In this document: one piece after another, positions 27,064-36,146 of the stretch
How the letters are laid out: the number at the start of each line of letters is the position of its first letter
Position numbering within the stretch: the stretch's first letter is position 1
Source of the DNA: Breoghania sp037026715
Lineage (GTDB): Bacteria; Pseudomonadota; Alphaproteobacteria; Rhizobiales; Stappiaceae
Length of the DNA stretch: 64,000 nt
Assembly: GCF_037026715.1 (NCBI RefSeq)
Contig: NZ_JBANCG010000004.1
Coordinates: 186,001-250,000 of the forward strand
Reading direction: 5' to 3'
Translations under genes and position numbers: made by a program
The notes under the pieces: model-generated
The model's input: only the letters and a program-made list of their open reading frames with translations
What the model was told of the DNA's origin: nothing
Databases searched by the model: none

Positions 27064-30000
27064 TCAGCCCGTGACGGTGAGCCCCCTGACGGCGGCATCG
27101 AGCACATCGCGCGGGATCTCCATCAGGCGCGGGGTCTCGGTCCAAAGCAGAACCGCACGCACCCGGCACCCAGGATAGAGCCTGGAAACCAGCAGCCGAT
27201 AGACGCCAAGCTGCGCAATGTAGTCGGCCGGCACCGCCTCGACGGTTTCCGGAGGGTCGGCGTTGGTCTTGTAGTCGACGATGAGCACCTCGTCGCCTTT
27301 TGCGACCAGCCTGTCGATCTGGCCGGAGACGGCGTAGGTCTCGCCTTCCCCGTTGGCGAGCGTGCCGACGATGGGCACCTCGGCCCGACTTTGCGGCGAG
27401 AAGACTTCCGCGAAGGCGGGATCGTCGAGCACGGCGAAGACCTCGTCCAGAAGCTGCTGGGCACGCTGCGCAAATCGCGCATCAAGCGCGCTTTCGAGCA
27501 GCCCTTGCGCCCGCGTTCTGCGCTCCGCCGGCGCGATTTCGGGCAACGACTGCAACAATCTGTGGACGAGTTGCCCGCGCACCAGCCCCCAGTGGCCCGG
27601 ATCGAGCGCGGCTTCCAGCGCATGGCGCGGTTCCGGCTCCTCGATGGATTCGGGCAGCAGGTCGGCAGCGCGCGAAGGCGCAAGCCGGCGCGGCGGTCGA
27701 TAAGCTTGCGCCGCGTCGAGAATCCAGTCGGGCAGCGGCACAGGCCCGGCCCGGCCTTCCGTATCGCGCTCTGCGGCGCTCTCCGGCGTCGGGGCCTTCG
27801 TCTCCTCCTTGTCCGCCGCCGTCCGCGCCTTCTGCCAGCAGCGCGCGACGACCTCCCCGGCTCCGTCGCATATTTCTCTGGCCTGGGGCGACAGGGCGTG
27901 TTCGACGAGAGCGTGCCAGCACCCTTCCGCAGGCCCCCGCGCTCCGGCGAAACCGCATACGACCAGCCGGTCCCGCGCCCGCGTCATCGCCACGTAGAGA
28001 AGCCGGCGGTATTCCTCTTCCGCGGCCTCACGCACCCCGGCGATCGCTTCCGCATGCCATGCGGTCTGATCGCTTGCGGCCGGTTTCCAGACAAGCGCAG
28101 GCGCCGCGACGGGATCTTTCGACAACGGATAGGCGAGAATGTCCGGATCGTGGCCGTGATGTGCGGGCTTGCCGCCCGAATCGACCAGAAAGACGATCGG
28201 CGCCTCCAGCCCCTTGGCGCCATGCACGGTCATGATCCGTACCGCGCCACCGGCCCCTTCCATCTCGCGCTTGATCTCGGTGGGCGCGGCGGTCAGCCAC
28301 GCGAGAAAGCCTTCGAGCCCCGGCACGCCGGTTCCCTCGTAGTCGAGCGCGAGGTTGAGGAACTCGTCGAGGACGTCGTCCACTTCCTGGCCGAGCCGTT
28401 CGCGCATGCGCCGGCGTCCGCCATCGGCACCGAGAATGCGGGCATAGAATTCGTAAGGCGGCACGAAGTCCGCCCGGGCGCGCCAGTCCTCCAGCGTCGC
28501 GAGCGCGAGCTTCCAGGCCGGCTTGCCGTCGGCGCGGGCGCGCAGGGCCTGCCAGAGCGTGCGCTCGCCGCGATCATGGGCAAGCGCGAAGAGGTCGTCG
28601 TCATCGAGCCCGAAGAGCGGGCTCTTCAGCAGGCAGGCGAGCGAGAGATCATCCTGGGCCAGCAGCACGAAGCGGCCGAGCGCCACCAGATCCTGCACCG
28701 CGATGTGCTCGCTGAGCGTCAGGCGATCCGCACCGGCCACCGCCACGCCCGCCACCTTCAACGCCCGATTGAGCGCGGCGACGAAGGCCCCACGTTTCCT
28801 GACCAGCACCAGCACGTCGCCGGCGCTTGCCGTTCCCTCGCGCTGCCATCCGGCCACCGTTTCCGCGATGCGCTCCGCCACGCGGATCATCGGGCTCCCG
28901 GGGCCCGCATGGTCGAGCGGCTCGCGCCAGTCATCGGGCGGATCGGTCTTTTCCTCCGCCAGCATCGGCCAGATCTCGACAAGGCCCGGATCGTTGCGCC
29001 TCACCGCCTCGTGCACCGGCGCCTCGCCGTCGCGCGAGAGGCCCTTGCGCACGGCTTCGTCGGCGAAGACCAGATCGACCGCGCCCAGCACATCGGCGGT
29101 GGAGCGGAAGGAGAGCGTCAGGCGCACATCGTGGAAAATGCCGCCGCCCTCGCTCGCGCGGCGCTGAAAGTGGCGCCGCATTTCCGCGAAGTAGGCCGGC
29201 ACCGCGCCCTGGAACGAGTAGATCGATTGTTTCTCGTCACCGACGGCAAAAAGCGTGCGCGTGACGGGGCGTGCGCCCTCGCCTGCGAAGAATTCCTCGG
29301 CCAATGCGCTGATCACCTGCCACTGGCGCGGGCTGGTGTCCTGCGCCTCGTCGACGAGGATGTGATCGAGGCCCTGATCGAGCTTGTACTGCACCCAGGC
29401 CGCCGCCTCGCGGCTCGACAGCAGATTGGCGGTCTTGACGACGAGATCCTCGAAATCGAGCAGGCCGCGCTGGCGTTTGTCGTGCTCATAGTGCTGGAGG
29501 ACGCCATCCGCGAGACGCATCAGCGCGGCTGTGCCCTCCATGGTGACGATGGCACGTCGGCGCTCGAAGAGGGCGACGAGCCGCGCGGCCTCATCGACCA
29601 GCGCATCGACGACGTCGGGAAATCCTTGCTGGATCGCCTTCGTCGCCGGACTTTTCAGCGGCTCGCCCTTCTTGGTGAGGAAGGCTGCGAGGTACGCGCG
29701 CCGGCGCTCTTCCTCGGAAGGCGCGGCAATCGAGGCGTCCAGCGCGTCTGCCTTCGCAATATCGGTCTTGGTGCCGGTCCGAAGCGCTTCGGCGATGGCC
29801 TTGCGGCGCTCCGGTTCGATGGCAGCGTCGAGAATTTCAGCGTCGCAGGCCGCGACGGTCTCGCCCGGTGCCACGCCGAAGGCCCTGGAGAGGGCCGCAA
29901 GCCCGTCTTCCAGCGTGCCGGCTTCCACGATCCAGCGGCGCAGGTCGTCGCGTTTGGCGATGACCGCATCGACAACGTCCGCGACCTTGCCGTCCGACAT

Positions 30001-30555
30001 CAGCGCGATGAGGCTCGCGAGCGCACGGCCGAGCGGGCCGTCCTCGTCCTCGGCCGCCTGATGCAGCACGCTTGCGCGGGCCTCGGTCAGCAATTCGTCC
30101 TGCACGCGCTCGTCGAGCACGGTGAAATGCCCGGCGACATTCGCTTCCAGCGGAAACTGGTGCAGCAGCGATTCGCAGAAGGCGTGGATCGTCTGGATCT
30201 TCAGCCCGCCCGGCGTTTCCAGCGCGGTGGCGAATAGCCGGCGGGCGCGGGCGAGCTTTGCCGCATCGGGCGGCGCCTCGCCCATGTCGGTAATGGCCGC
30301 GGCAAGCGCGTCATCATCGAGCGACACCCAGTCGGCCAGCGTATCGAAAACGCGCGAGGCCATCTCGGCGGCGGCTGCCTTGGTGAAGGTGAGGCAGAGC
30401 AGGCGCGCGGGATCGGTGCCGTTCAAAAGCAGCCGCACGACCCGGCGGGCGAGCACGAAGGTCTTGCCGGCGCCCGCATTGGCGCTCACCCAGGCGGAGG
30501 CCTGCGGGTGGGAGGCGTTGCGCTGGCGCTCCAGCGTGACGGCGGGGATCTCCAT
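27064..30555 (-). CDS. addA: Double-strand break repair helicase AddA
   Basis: A 1163-residue subunit of the alphaproteobacterial AddAB helicase-nuclease, which processes DNA ends for RecA. The UvrD-type helicase shows motif I (SANAGAGKTFVLARR, about residues 24-38), motif II (LVDEAQDTSPRQW, about 375-390) and motif V/VI-region MTVHGAKGLEAPIVFLV near 770. The C-terminal RecB-like nuclease has VLIVDYKTNADP with the catalytic Asp and Lys near residue 1105. The ATG overlaps the addB stop (TGATG at 30553-30557), indicating coupled translation. Confidence 0.95.
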   Translation of the reverse strand: MEIPAVTLERQRNASHPQASAWVSANAGAGKTFVLARRVVRLLLNGTDPARLLCLTFTKAAAAEMASRVFDTLADWVSLDDDALAAAITDMGEAPPDAAKLARARRLFATALETPGGLKIQTIHAFCESLLHQFPLEANVAGHFTVLDERVQDELLTEARASVLHQAAEDEDGPLGRALASLIALMSDGKVADVVDAVIAKRDDLRRWIVEAGTLEDGLAALSRAFGVAPGETVAACDAEILDAAIEPERRKAIAEALRTGTKTDIAKADALDASIAAPSEEERRRAYLAAFLTKKGEPLKSPATKAIQQGFPDVVDALVDEAARLVALFERRRAIVTMEGTAALMRLADGVLQHYEHDKRQRGLLDFEDLVVKTANLLSSREAAAWVQYKLDQGLDHILVDEAQDTSPRQWQVISALAEEFFAGEGARPVTRTLFAVGDEKQSIYSFQGAVPAYFAEMRRHFQRRASEGGGIFHDVRLTLSFRSTADVLGAVDLVFADEAVRKGLSRDGEAPVHEAVRRNDPGLVEIWPMLAEEKTDPPDDWREPLDHAGPGSPMIRVAERIAETVAGWQREGTASAGDVLVLVRKRGAFVAALNRALKVAGVAVAGADRLTLSEHIAVQDLVALGRFVLLAQDDLSLACLLKSPLFGLDDDDLFALAHDRGERTLWQALRARADGKPAWKLALATLEDWRARADFVPPYEFYARILGADGGRRRMRERLGQEVDDVLDEFLNLALDYEGTGVPGLEGFLAWLTAAPTEIKREMEGAGGAVRIMTVHGAKGLEAPIVFLVDSGGKPAHHGHDPDILAYPLSKDPVAAPALVWKPAASDQTAWHAEAIAGVREAAEEEYRRLLYVAMTRARDRLVVCGFAGARGPAEGCWHALVEHALSPQAREICDGAGEVVARCWQKARTAADKEETKAPTPESAAERDTEGRAGPVPLPDWILDAAQAYRPPRRLAPSRAADLLPESIEEPEPRHALEAALDPGHWGLVRGQLVHRLLQSLPEIAPAERRTRAQGLLESALDARFAQRAQQLLDEVFAVLDDPAFAEVFSPQSRAEVPIVGTLANGEGETYAVSGQIDRLVAKGDEVLIVDYKTNADPPETVEAVPADYIAQLGVYRLLVSRLYPGCRVRAVLLWTETPRLMEIPRDVLDAAVRGLTVTG

Positions 30556-33500
30556 CAGCCTTCGCCCTCCTCGCCAACCGACCATTCGCGCACGCGGGCC
30601 AGATGATCGTAGTCGCCGTCCATGTTGCCCTCGAACTTTGGCCGGGCGCGGGAAAGATAGCCGGTCTCGGGCCGGTCATAGGCGTGGACGAGGCCTTTCA
30701 GGCGTTCGAACGAGTCTTCCGCCAGTTCCGCGATATCGGCGTCCGCGCCCACCGACTTGTACTGACCCGGCTCCGTGCCGCCGGAAAGCCGGATATAGGC
30801 GAGCTTGGAGACGGGCGCTTCGGCCGGAATGTCCTTGAAACCGCCGCGCGTCGCCATGGCGGCCTCCAGTGGAAGTTGCGGCGCGAAGAGGCTCGCCACC
30901 TCTTTGGCCGAAGGCGGCGTGCCGGTCTTGTAGTCGAGCAGCACCAGCGAGCCGTCGCCGGCGATATCGATGCGGTCGGCGCGGCCGGTGAGAAAGAAGG
31001 GGCCGGCCGGGCCGTCGATCTCCACGCGGCCGGCGATTTCGGCGTGACGGGCCGCGATGTCCGCGCGTCCCGCCTCGAATTCGAGCACCAACCACTCCGC
31101 TATGCGCACGAAGCGCGGCCACCACAGCGCGTGAATCTCGGGAAATGCGGCAAGCGGGGCGAAGCGCTCGCGGCCCATCTCGACGAGCCGGTCGCAGGCG
31201 GCCCGATCGAAGGGGCCGTCCCACTCTTGAAGGAAGTCGGCCAGAACGTCGTGGATCAGCGTGCCGCGCTCCGCCGCCCCCGGCAGCCCCCCGATCGGGG
31301 CGACCGGGTCGAGCTTCAGGATATCGCGGGCAAAGAGGGCATACGGATCGCGGATCCAGGTCTCCACCGCCGTCACCGACACCTTGCGCGGGCGCGCTTC
31401 AACCGGCGGCTTCGGCCAGGGCCGGGCGGCGGGGCGGACGGGGCCCTTCGCGGCATCGAGCGCACGCGCCCAGTCGAGGAACCGGCGGCCGCGTTCGGCC
31501 ATTTCCGTGGCTGTCTCGCGCCCTGCGAGCGTCAGAACGCGTTGCAGCCAGCGCGAGGCGACGGTGGGCGCGGAACCGCTGCGCGCCGCGCGCGACAGCA
31601 GCACCTGCCTTGCGCCCAGACCTTGGGCGAAATCGTGCGCGGCAAGACCGATGCGTCGTTCAGGCGGCTCCAGTCCCACGTCACGCTTCATCGGCCGGTT
31701 GAGCCACGGGTCATTTCGGGTGGTGGCGGGCCATGTGCCTTCGTTGAGGCCGGCGAGTACCAGCATGTCGGGCCAGTGGAGACGCGCTTCGAGAGGGCCC
31801 CAGATGTGAATGCGCGGATCGGCGGGCGCGCGCGAATGAACCGGCACCCCGGATATCAGCGCATCGAAGACCGGCGGCCAGTCGGAGGCGGGAATGGCGA
31901 GCCCAGCCCCCTTCGCCTCGATCACGCCGGTGAGCGCCGCAGCCAGAGCCTCGCCAGCCTCGCCGGAAAAAAGCGCAATATCCGAGCCGGTCTCGTCGGC
32001 CGCCAACGCCTTCAGGCAGGCGACGGAACGCTCGGCGAGGAGCTCGACCGGCACAAGCCCGCGCCCCTCGAAGAGTTCCTCAAGCGGCCGCAAAGCCTCG
32101 GCCAGACGCCGGCAGAGATCGCGCGCCGCGCTCCATTCCGCCTCCGACAGGCGCCGCCAGCGCGGCAGACGGGTATCGACGGCTGCCTCCGCTTCGGCGG
32201 CCTCCAGCGCAACGAGCAGCCCTTGCGTGCCGTGGCGCGCCCGGGGACCGCGCAGGATCGCCCGCTCCAGCGCCCGGGTCGCATCGCGGATGGCGCTGGC
32301 CGGCAGCGATAGCCGGCAGAGCGGATGCTTCAGCAATGCCAGCAGGGTGACCGGTTCCAGCCCCTCAAGCGCCGCCGAGGTGGCGAGCCGGGCAAGCGTT
32401 GCGGGCGTCGAACGGTGAAGCGGCTGGCCGGCGCTGTCGTCAACCGCCAGATCCCAGCGCCGCAATTCGCCGGCGACCCGACGGGCGAGCATACGGTCGG
32501 GCGTGACAAGGGCAGCCTGCCGGCCGTCGGCGACAGCCTCGCGCAAGGCAAGCGCCAGCGCCAGCGCTTCCTCCGTCTCGTTGCGCGCGACAAGGAGCGA
32601 GACATCCGCGAAGGCATCCGGCGCACGGGTGACCACAGGCTCCTTCAGGAAGGCGCGCCAGGCATCCGTCGTCTCCGCCGGACGCAAGGCCTCGGCGACG
32701 ATGACTTCACGGTCTGCGAGTTCCGGCGATGCGGGAGTTGCTAGATCGACAACCTGATCGCGATCCGCGTCCAGATGCATCAGCAGCCTCTTCAGGCCGT
32801 ATTGGGGATGGGAGGGAACCGGGTTCGCGGTATCGGTCAGTGCCCGCCAGACGGTCTCGTCCATGCCGCGATCGAGCCCCGGCAGAACGACGGCCCCCTT
32901 CTCCAGATGCGCCACCACCTTGATGAGGTCGGCGGTGGCCGGCACGGAGCCCGTGGAGCCCGCCACAATCACTGGTCCCCGCGGCGGGTTTTCGGCAAGG
33001 CGCGCGGCTTCCCGCCGGATCAGGGCCGAACGGCGCGCATTGGGGTCCATGCGGCCATTTTCAGCCAGATAGGCGGGCCAGATCTCCGTGGCGATCTTCA
33101 GGAATTCCAACGTGATCTGCCAGTATTCGGCGTGGTCGTCGGGAACCAATGCCTGGATCGCGGCCCAGTCGGCCTCCTCCGTCTCGATCTGGTCCATCAG
33201 GGAAAGAAGATCGGCGGCGAGCCACGCAGCATCGGCGGGGGATGCCGGGATGGCGATCGCCTCGCCGGGCTTCAGCTTCAGCACCTCGCGGCGGACTTTT
33301 GTGGCCCAGGCGAGGATCAGCCGCGTCATGGCGATGCGCCGCTCCATGTCGCTCATGGCGGGCGGCAGCGGCTCCAGATCGGCGCTGGCGTGCAGCACCA
33401 GCTCGCTCTCGTCGACGCCGCCCAGGGGCCGGATGCGCGGCAGCAGCGCCACATTGCCACCGAACGCGCGCTGGAACGCCTCGCGGATGGAGCGCGCCGC

Positions 33501-33659
33501 GCGCCGCGTCGGCAGGTAGATGGTCGCGTCCGCCAGCGCCAGCGGATCGCGGCCGGGGGCAAAGCCCGGGATCAGCGTGCCGTCGATCAGCCGGTCGACC
33601 AATGTGTCGAGAAACGGCGCTGTCGGCGGGATGGAGTAAAGGCGCGGCTCGCCCGGCAT
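30555..33659 (-). CDS. addB: Double-strand break repair protein AddB
   Basis: The 1034-residue partner of AddA. It has an inactivated helicase-like region (no Walker A motif; the corresponding early segment reads YLPTRRAARSIREAF) and a C-terminal nuclease domain, VTAVETWIRDPYALFARDIL near residue 775 followed by LVLLDYKTGTPPSAKEV near 905 with the Asp-x-Lys nuclease core. In studied AddB proteins the dead helicase part recognises recombination hot-spot sequences. The start 33659 (MPGEPRLYSIPP) matches the family; upstream in-frame residues are Arg-rich and non-homologous. Confidence 0.94.
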   Translation of the reverse strand: MPGEPRLYSIPPTAPFLDTLVDRLIDGTLIPGFAPGRDPLALADATIYLPTRRAARSIREAFQRAFGGNVALLPRIRPLGGVDESELVLHASADLEPLPPAMSDMERRIAMTRLILAWATKVRREVLKLKPGEAIAIPASPADAAWLAADLLSLMDQIETEEADWAAIQALVPDDHAEYWQITLEFLKIATEIWPAYLAENGRMDPNARRSALIRREAARLAENPPRGPVIVAGSTGSVPATADLIKVVAHLEKGAVVLPGLDRGMDETVWRALTDTANPVPSHPQYGLKRLLMHLDADRDQVVDLATPASPELADREVIVAEALRPAETTDAWRAFLKEPVVTRAPDAFADVSLLVARNETEEALALALALREAVADGRQAALVTPDRMLARRVAGELRRWDLAVDDSAGQPLHRSTPATLARLATSAALEGLEPVTLLALLKHPLCRLSLPASAIRDATRALERAILRGPRARHGTQGLLVALEAAEAEAAVDTRLPRWRRLSEAEWSAARDLCRRLAEALRPLEELFEGRGLVPVELLAERSVACLKALAADETGSDIALFSGEAGEALAAALTGVIEAKGAGLAIPASDWPPVFDALISGVPVHSRAPADPRIHIWGPLEARLHWPDMLVLAGLNEGTWPATTRNDPWLNRPMKRDVGLEPPERRIGLAAHDFAQGLGARQVLLSRAARSGSAPTVASRWLQRVLTLAGRETATEMAERGRRFLDWARALDAAKGPVRPAARPWPKPPVEARPRKVSVTAVETWIRDPYALFARDILKLDPVAPIGGLPGAAERGTLIHDVLADFLQEWDGPFDRAACDRLVEMGRERFAPLAAFPEIHALWWPRFVRIAEWLVLEFEAGRADIAARHAEIAGRVEIDGPAGPFFLTGRADRIDIAGDGSLVLLDYKTGTPPSAKEVASLFAPQLPLEAAMATRGGFKDIPAEAPVSKLAYIRLSGGTEPGQYKSVGADADIAELAEDSFERLKGLVHAYDRPETGYLSRARPKFEGNMDGDYDHLARVREWSVGEEGEG

Positions 33660-33756
33660 GGTGGCCCCCGGTGGAATCAATGCCGGGAGCTTAGGCCAAT
33701 TCGCTGCCCGACCGAAACGATCGGTGCAACGTCGGCCGCTTCCGCGATCGCGTCTC

Positions 33757-34491
33757 TCAGGCCGCGCTTTCGCGGATCTTGGCTTCCGCCTTGCCGATGG
33801 CCTCGGGTGTGCCGACATGCAGCCACAGGCCGTCCATGCGCACGCCGAAAAGCCGGTCCGCCTCAATCGCCCTGTCGAACAGCGTGTTCAGCGAGAACGC
33901 CCCCTCCGGCGCGCCCTCGAAAAGACGGGGGTGCAGCAGCGCGGTGCCGGCATAGACGAAGGGCGCCACCTTGCGCTCCTCGCGCCGGGCAAGCAGGCCG
34001 TCGCGGTCCATGACGAAATCGCCGGGGCCGGAATAGCCGACCGTCTCCACCGTGGAGGCAAGCATCAGCAGCGCGTCCATGCGGGTCTCGTCCCAGGCCT
34101 CGAACATCACCTCCAGGTTCGGCCGGGAGCCCTCGATCCAGAAGCTGTCGGAATTGAACAGCAGGAACGGGTCGGGGCCCAGCTTGTCGAGCGCATGGAC
34201 AATGCCGCCGCCAGTCTCCAACAGGGCGCCGCGTTCGTCGGAAATCTCGATCTTCGGCGCGGACCGGCGGGCGAGATGAACCTCGACCAGATCGGCCAGC
34301 CAGTGGACGTTGACCACGGCGGTTTCCACGCCCGCATCGACCAGCCTGTCGAGGCTGCGATCGATCAGCGCCTTGCCGGCGACTTCGACGAGCGGCTTCG
34401 GGGTGGTCGCGGTGAGCGGGCGCATGCGCTTGCCGAGGCCGGCGGCCAGGATCATCGCCTTCTTGGGGCGAAAGGTGTTGTTTTTGGTCAT
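33757..34491 (-). CDS. murU: N-acetylmuramate alpha-1-phosphate uridylyltransferase (MurU-like)
   Basis: A 244-residue sugar nucleotidyltransferase. The N-terminal signature is AMILAAGLGKRMRPLT at residues 12-27 followed by TPKPLVEVAGK; LLFNSDSFW provides the metal-binding Asp, and LHVGTPEAI closes the fold. In the AmgK-MurU peptidoglycan recycling pathway MurU makes UDP-MurNAc from MurNAc-1-phosphate. The gene follows the TsaE-AmgK fusion by 56 bases on the same strand, which supports MurU over a general glucose-1-phosphate nucleotidyltransferase. Confidence 0.87.
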   Translation of the reverse strand: MTKNNTFRPKKAMILAAGLGKRMRPLTATTPKPLVEVAGKALIDRSLDRLVDAGVETAVVNVHWLADLVEVHLARRSAPKIEISDERGALLETGGGIVHALDKLGPDPFLLFNSDSFWIEGSRPNLEVMFEAWDETRMDALLMLASTVETVGYSGPGDFVMDRDGLLARREERKVAPFVYAGTALLHPRLFEGAPEGAFSLNTLFDRAIEADRLFGVRMDGLWLHVGTPEAIGKAEAKIRESAA

Positions 34492-34547
34492 GTCTTCAAT
34501 CTTAGAGGGCCGTTCGCCGGCCTTATCCGTGTTCTGACGTGAATTTT

Positions 34548-36056
34548 CTATCGCGGCGCGAATCGATCGTACCAGAGCTTCATGTCGGAAAGCTCAGGGT
34601 GCGACAGCGAGCGTTCCAGATAGGCAAAGAGCCGCGGCATGTGCACGAGGTAGCCGGGCTTTCCATCCCGCCGCGCAAGCCGCGTGAAGATGCCGATGAT
34701 CTTGGTCACCCGGTGCGCGGCGAGAATAGCGTAGTCGCGCCTCAGTGCCGCCTCGTCGAATTCCTTATCCCGTGCCCGGCGGATATCCACATAGCGCGAG
34801 ACCAACGCCTCTTCCAGCGCGGCGGGTATCGTGACGCGGGCATCCTGAGCGAGCGAGGCGAGATCGTAGGCCTCCGGTCCGATCACCGCGTCCTGAAAAT
34901 CGATCAGCCCGAGGCGGTGGTTGCCCGTCTCGCCATCCCGCCAGATCAGGTTCGGCGAATGGAAGTCGCGCAGCACCCAGGTCGTGGGCGATGTCTCCAT
35001 CAGGGCGATCAGCCGGTCCCAGCCTTGTCCGAACGCGATCGCCGCCTCTGGCGAGGCGGGAGCGCCGGTCACGTCCGGCACGTACCAGTCGAGATAGAGT
35101 TCGGCCTCGATCATCAGCGCATCGCGGTCATAGGCCGGTACATGGTGGACCGCGCCGTCGCCGACCGCCACCTCCGCCGGCCATGGGCGGGCATGCAGGT
35201 CCGCCAGCAGGTCCACCGCAGCCATGTAGCGTTCGCTGACCGGCGCACCGTCTGCAACGATGGCGCCCCGGCCCAGATCCTCAATCAGCAGGAAGCCGGC
35301 ATCGAGATCGGCGGCATAGATTTCCGGCGCGCAAAAGCCGGCCTCGCGCAATGCCGTGCCGATGGCCACGAAGGGACGCACGTCTTCGGCCAGATGCGCG
35401 ATGCGGCTGTAGGGTAGGCCGTTTCGTACCGGCGGGCCGTCGGGCCGGGCCGGCGCATTCATCGCGATGGCGTGACGGGCCGGCGTGTCGACGGTCTCGT
35501 AGCGCCGGGCAGAGGCATCGCCCTGCAAGAAGCGGCGGGTCGCATCGCGCCAACGGGCGTTTTTGAGAAAGGCGCGAAGCGCGAAGCTTCGCGGCAGGCG
35601 CTCCGCCCAGTCGCCGGCAGCGGCCGAAAAGGTCGCGACACGGGCATTCGCGGACGCCCCCGGCTCCAGCGCCAGCCACAGCGTGTCGGCCGGCAGCATG
35701 CCGTCGGCGCGCTCGGGCCATTCGATGAGTGCGGCGCCTTCCGCCAGCATGTCGTCGAGACCGAGTTCCACGATCTCGTCCGGATCCTCCGTGCGATAGA
35801 GATCGAGATGGGCGACGGGAAAACGGGAGAAGTCATAGGGCTGGACGAGGGTGAAGGTGGGGCTTGGAACCTCAAGCTCCGGATCATTGGCCAGCGCCCG
35901 CAGCAATGCGCGGGCGAACGTCGTCTTGCCGGCCCCAAGATCGCCGTGAAGTGCCACCGCGTCGCCGGGTCTCAGCACCATGGCAAGGTCTTCCGCAAGC
36001 CGCTGCGTGGCGGCTTCGTCGGCTAGATCGATCCGCAGGGTGGACAGACTGGACAC
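34548..36056 (-). CDS. Fusion of TsaE (t6A synthesis ATPase) and AmgK-like sugar kinase
   Basis: A 502-residue two-domain protein. Residues 1-160 are TsaE: P-loop GDLGAGKTT at 38-46, SPTFTLVQPYDF and VAHLDLYR, the ATPase needed for the t6A modification of ANN-decoding tRNAs. Residues about 180-495 are an aminoglycoside-phosphotransferase-fold kinase: VLRDFHSPNLIWRDG as the catalytic loop and GLIDFQDAVIGPEAYDLASL as the metal-binding D-F-Q segment. The kinase half matches AmgK, which phosphorylates MurNAc/GlcNAc at the anomeric position, and murU follows. The fusion joins tRNA modification and wall recycling in one polypeptide; it recurs in related genomes as I remember. Confidence 0.9.
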   Translation of the reverse strand: MSSLSTLRIDLADEAATQRLAEDLAMVLRPGDAVALHGDLGAGKTTFARALLRALANDPELEVPSPTFTLVQPYDFSRFPVAHLDLYRTEDPDEIVELGLDDMLAEGAALIEWPERADGMLPADTLWLALEPGASANARVATFSAAAGDWAERLPRSFALRAFLKNARWRDATRRFLQGDASARRYETVDTPARHAIAMNAPARPDGPPVRNGLPYSRIAHLAEDVRPFVAIGTALREAGFCAPEIYAADLDAGFLLIEDLGRGAIVADGAPVSERYMAAVDLLADLHARPWPAEVAVGDGAVHHVPAYDRDALMIEAELYLDWYVPDVTGAPASPEAAIAFGQGWDRLIALMETSPTTWVLRDFHSPNLIWRDGETGNHRLGLIDFQDAVIGPEAYDLASLAQDARVTIPAALEEALVSRYVDIRRARDKEFDEAALRRDYAILAAHRVTKIIGIFTRLARRDGKPGYLVHMPRLFAYLERSLSHPELSDMKLWYDRFAPR

Positions 36057-36146
36057 GGGTGGTTTCTCGGACGTTATTGCGACGCTGACCGGCTTATAGC
36101 GCGCATCGGGCGGAGCGGTGAAGAGCGCCGCGCTCTGCTCACGCCG

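Noticed and set aside
26977..30237. A 1086-codon frame on the plus strand opposite addA
   Set aside because: The minus strand encodes full helicase and nuclease motifs. The plus frame has no recognisable domain and an Arg/His/Asp-rich composition typical of antisense frames.
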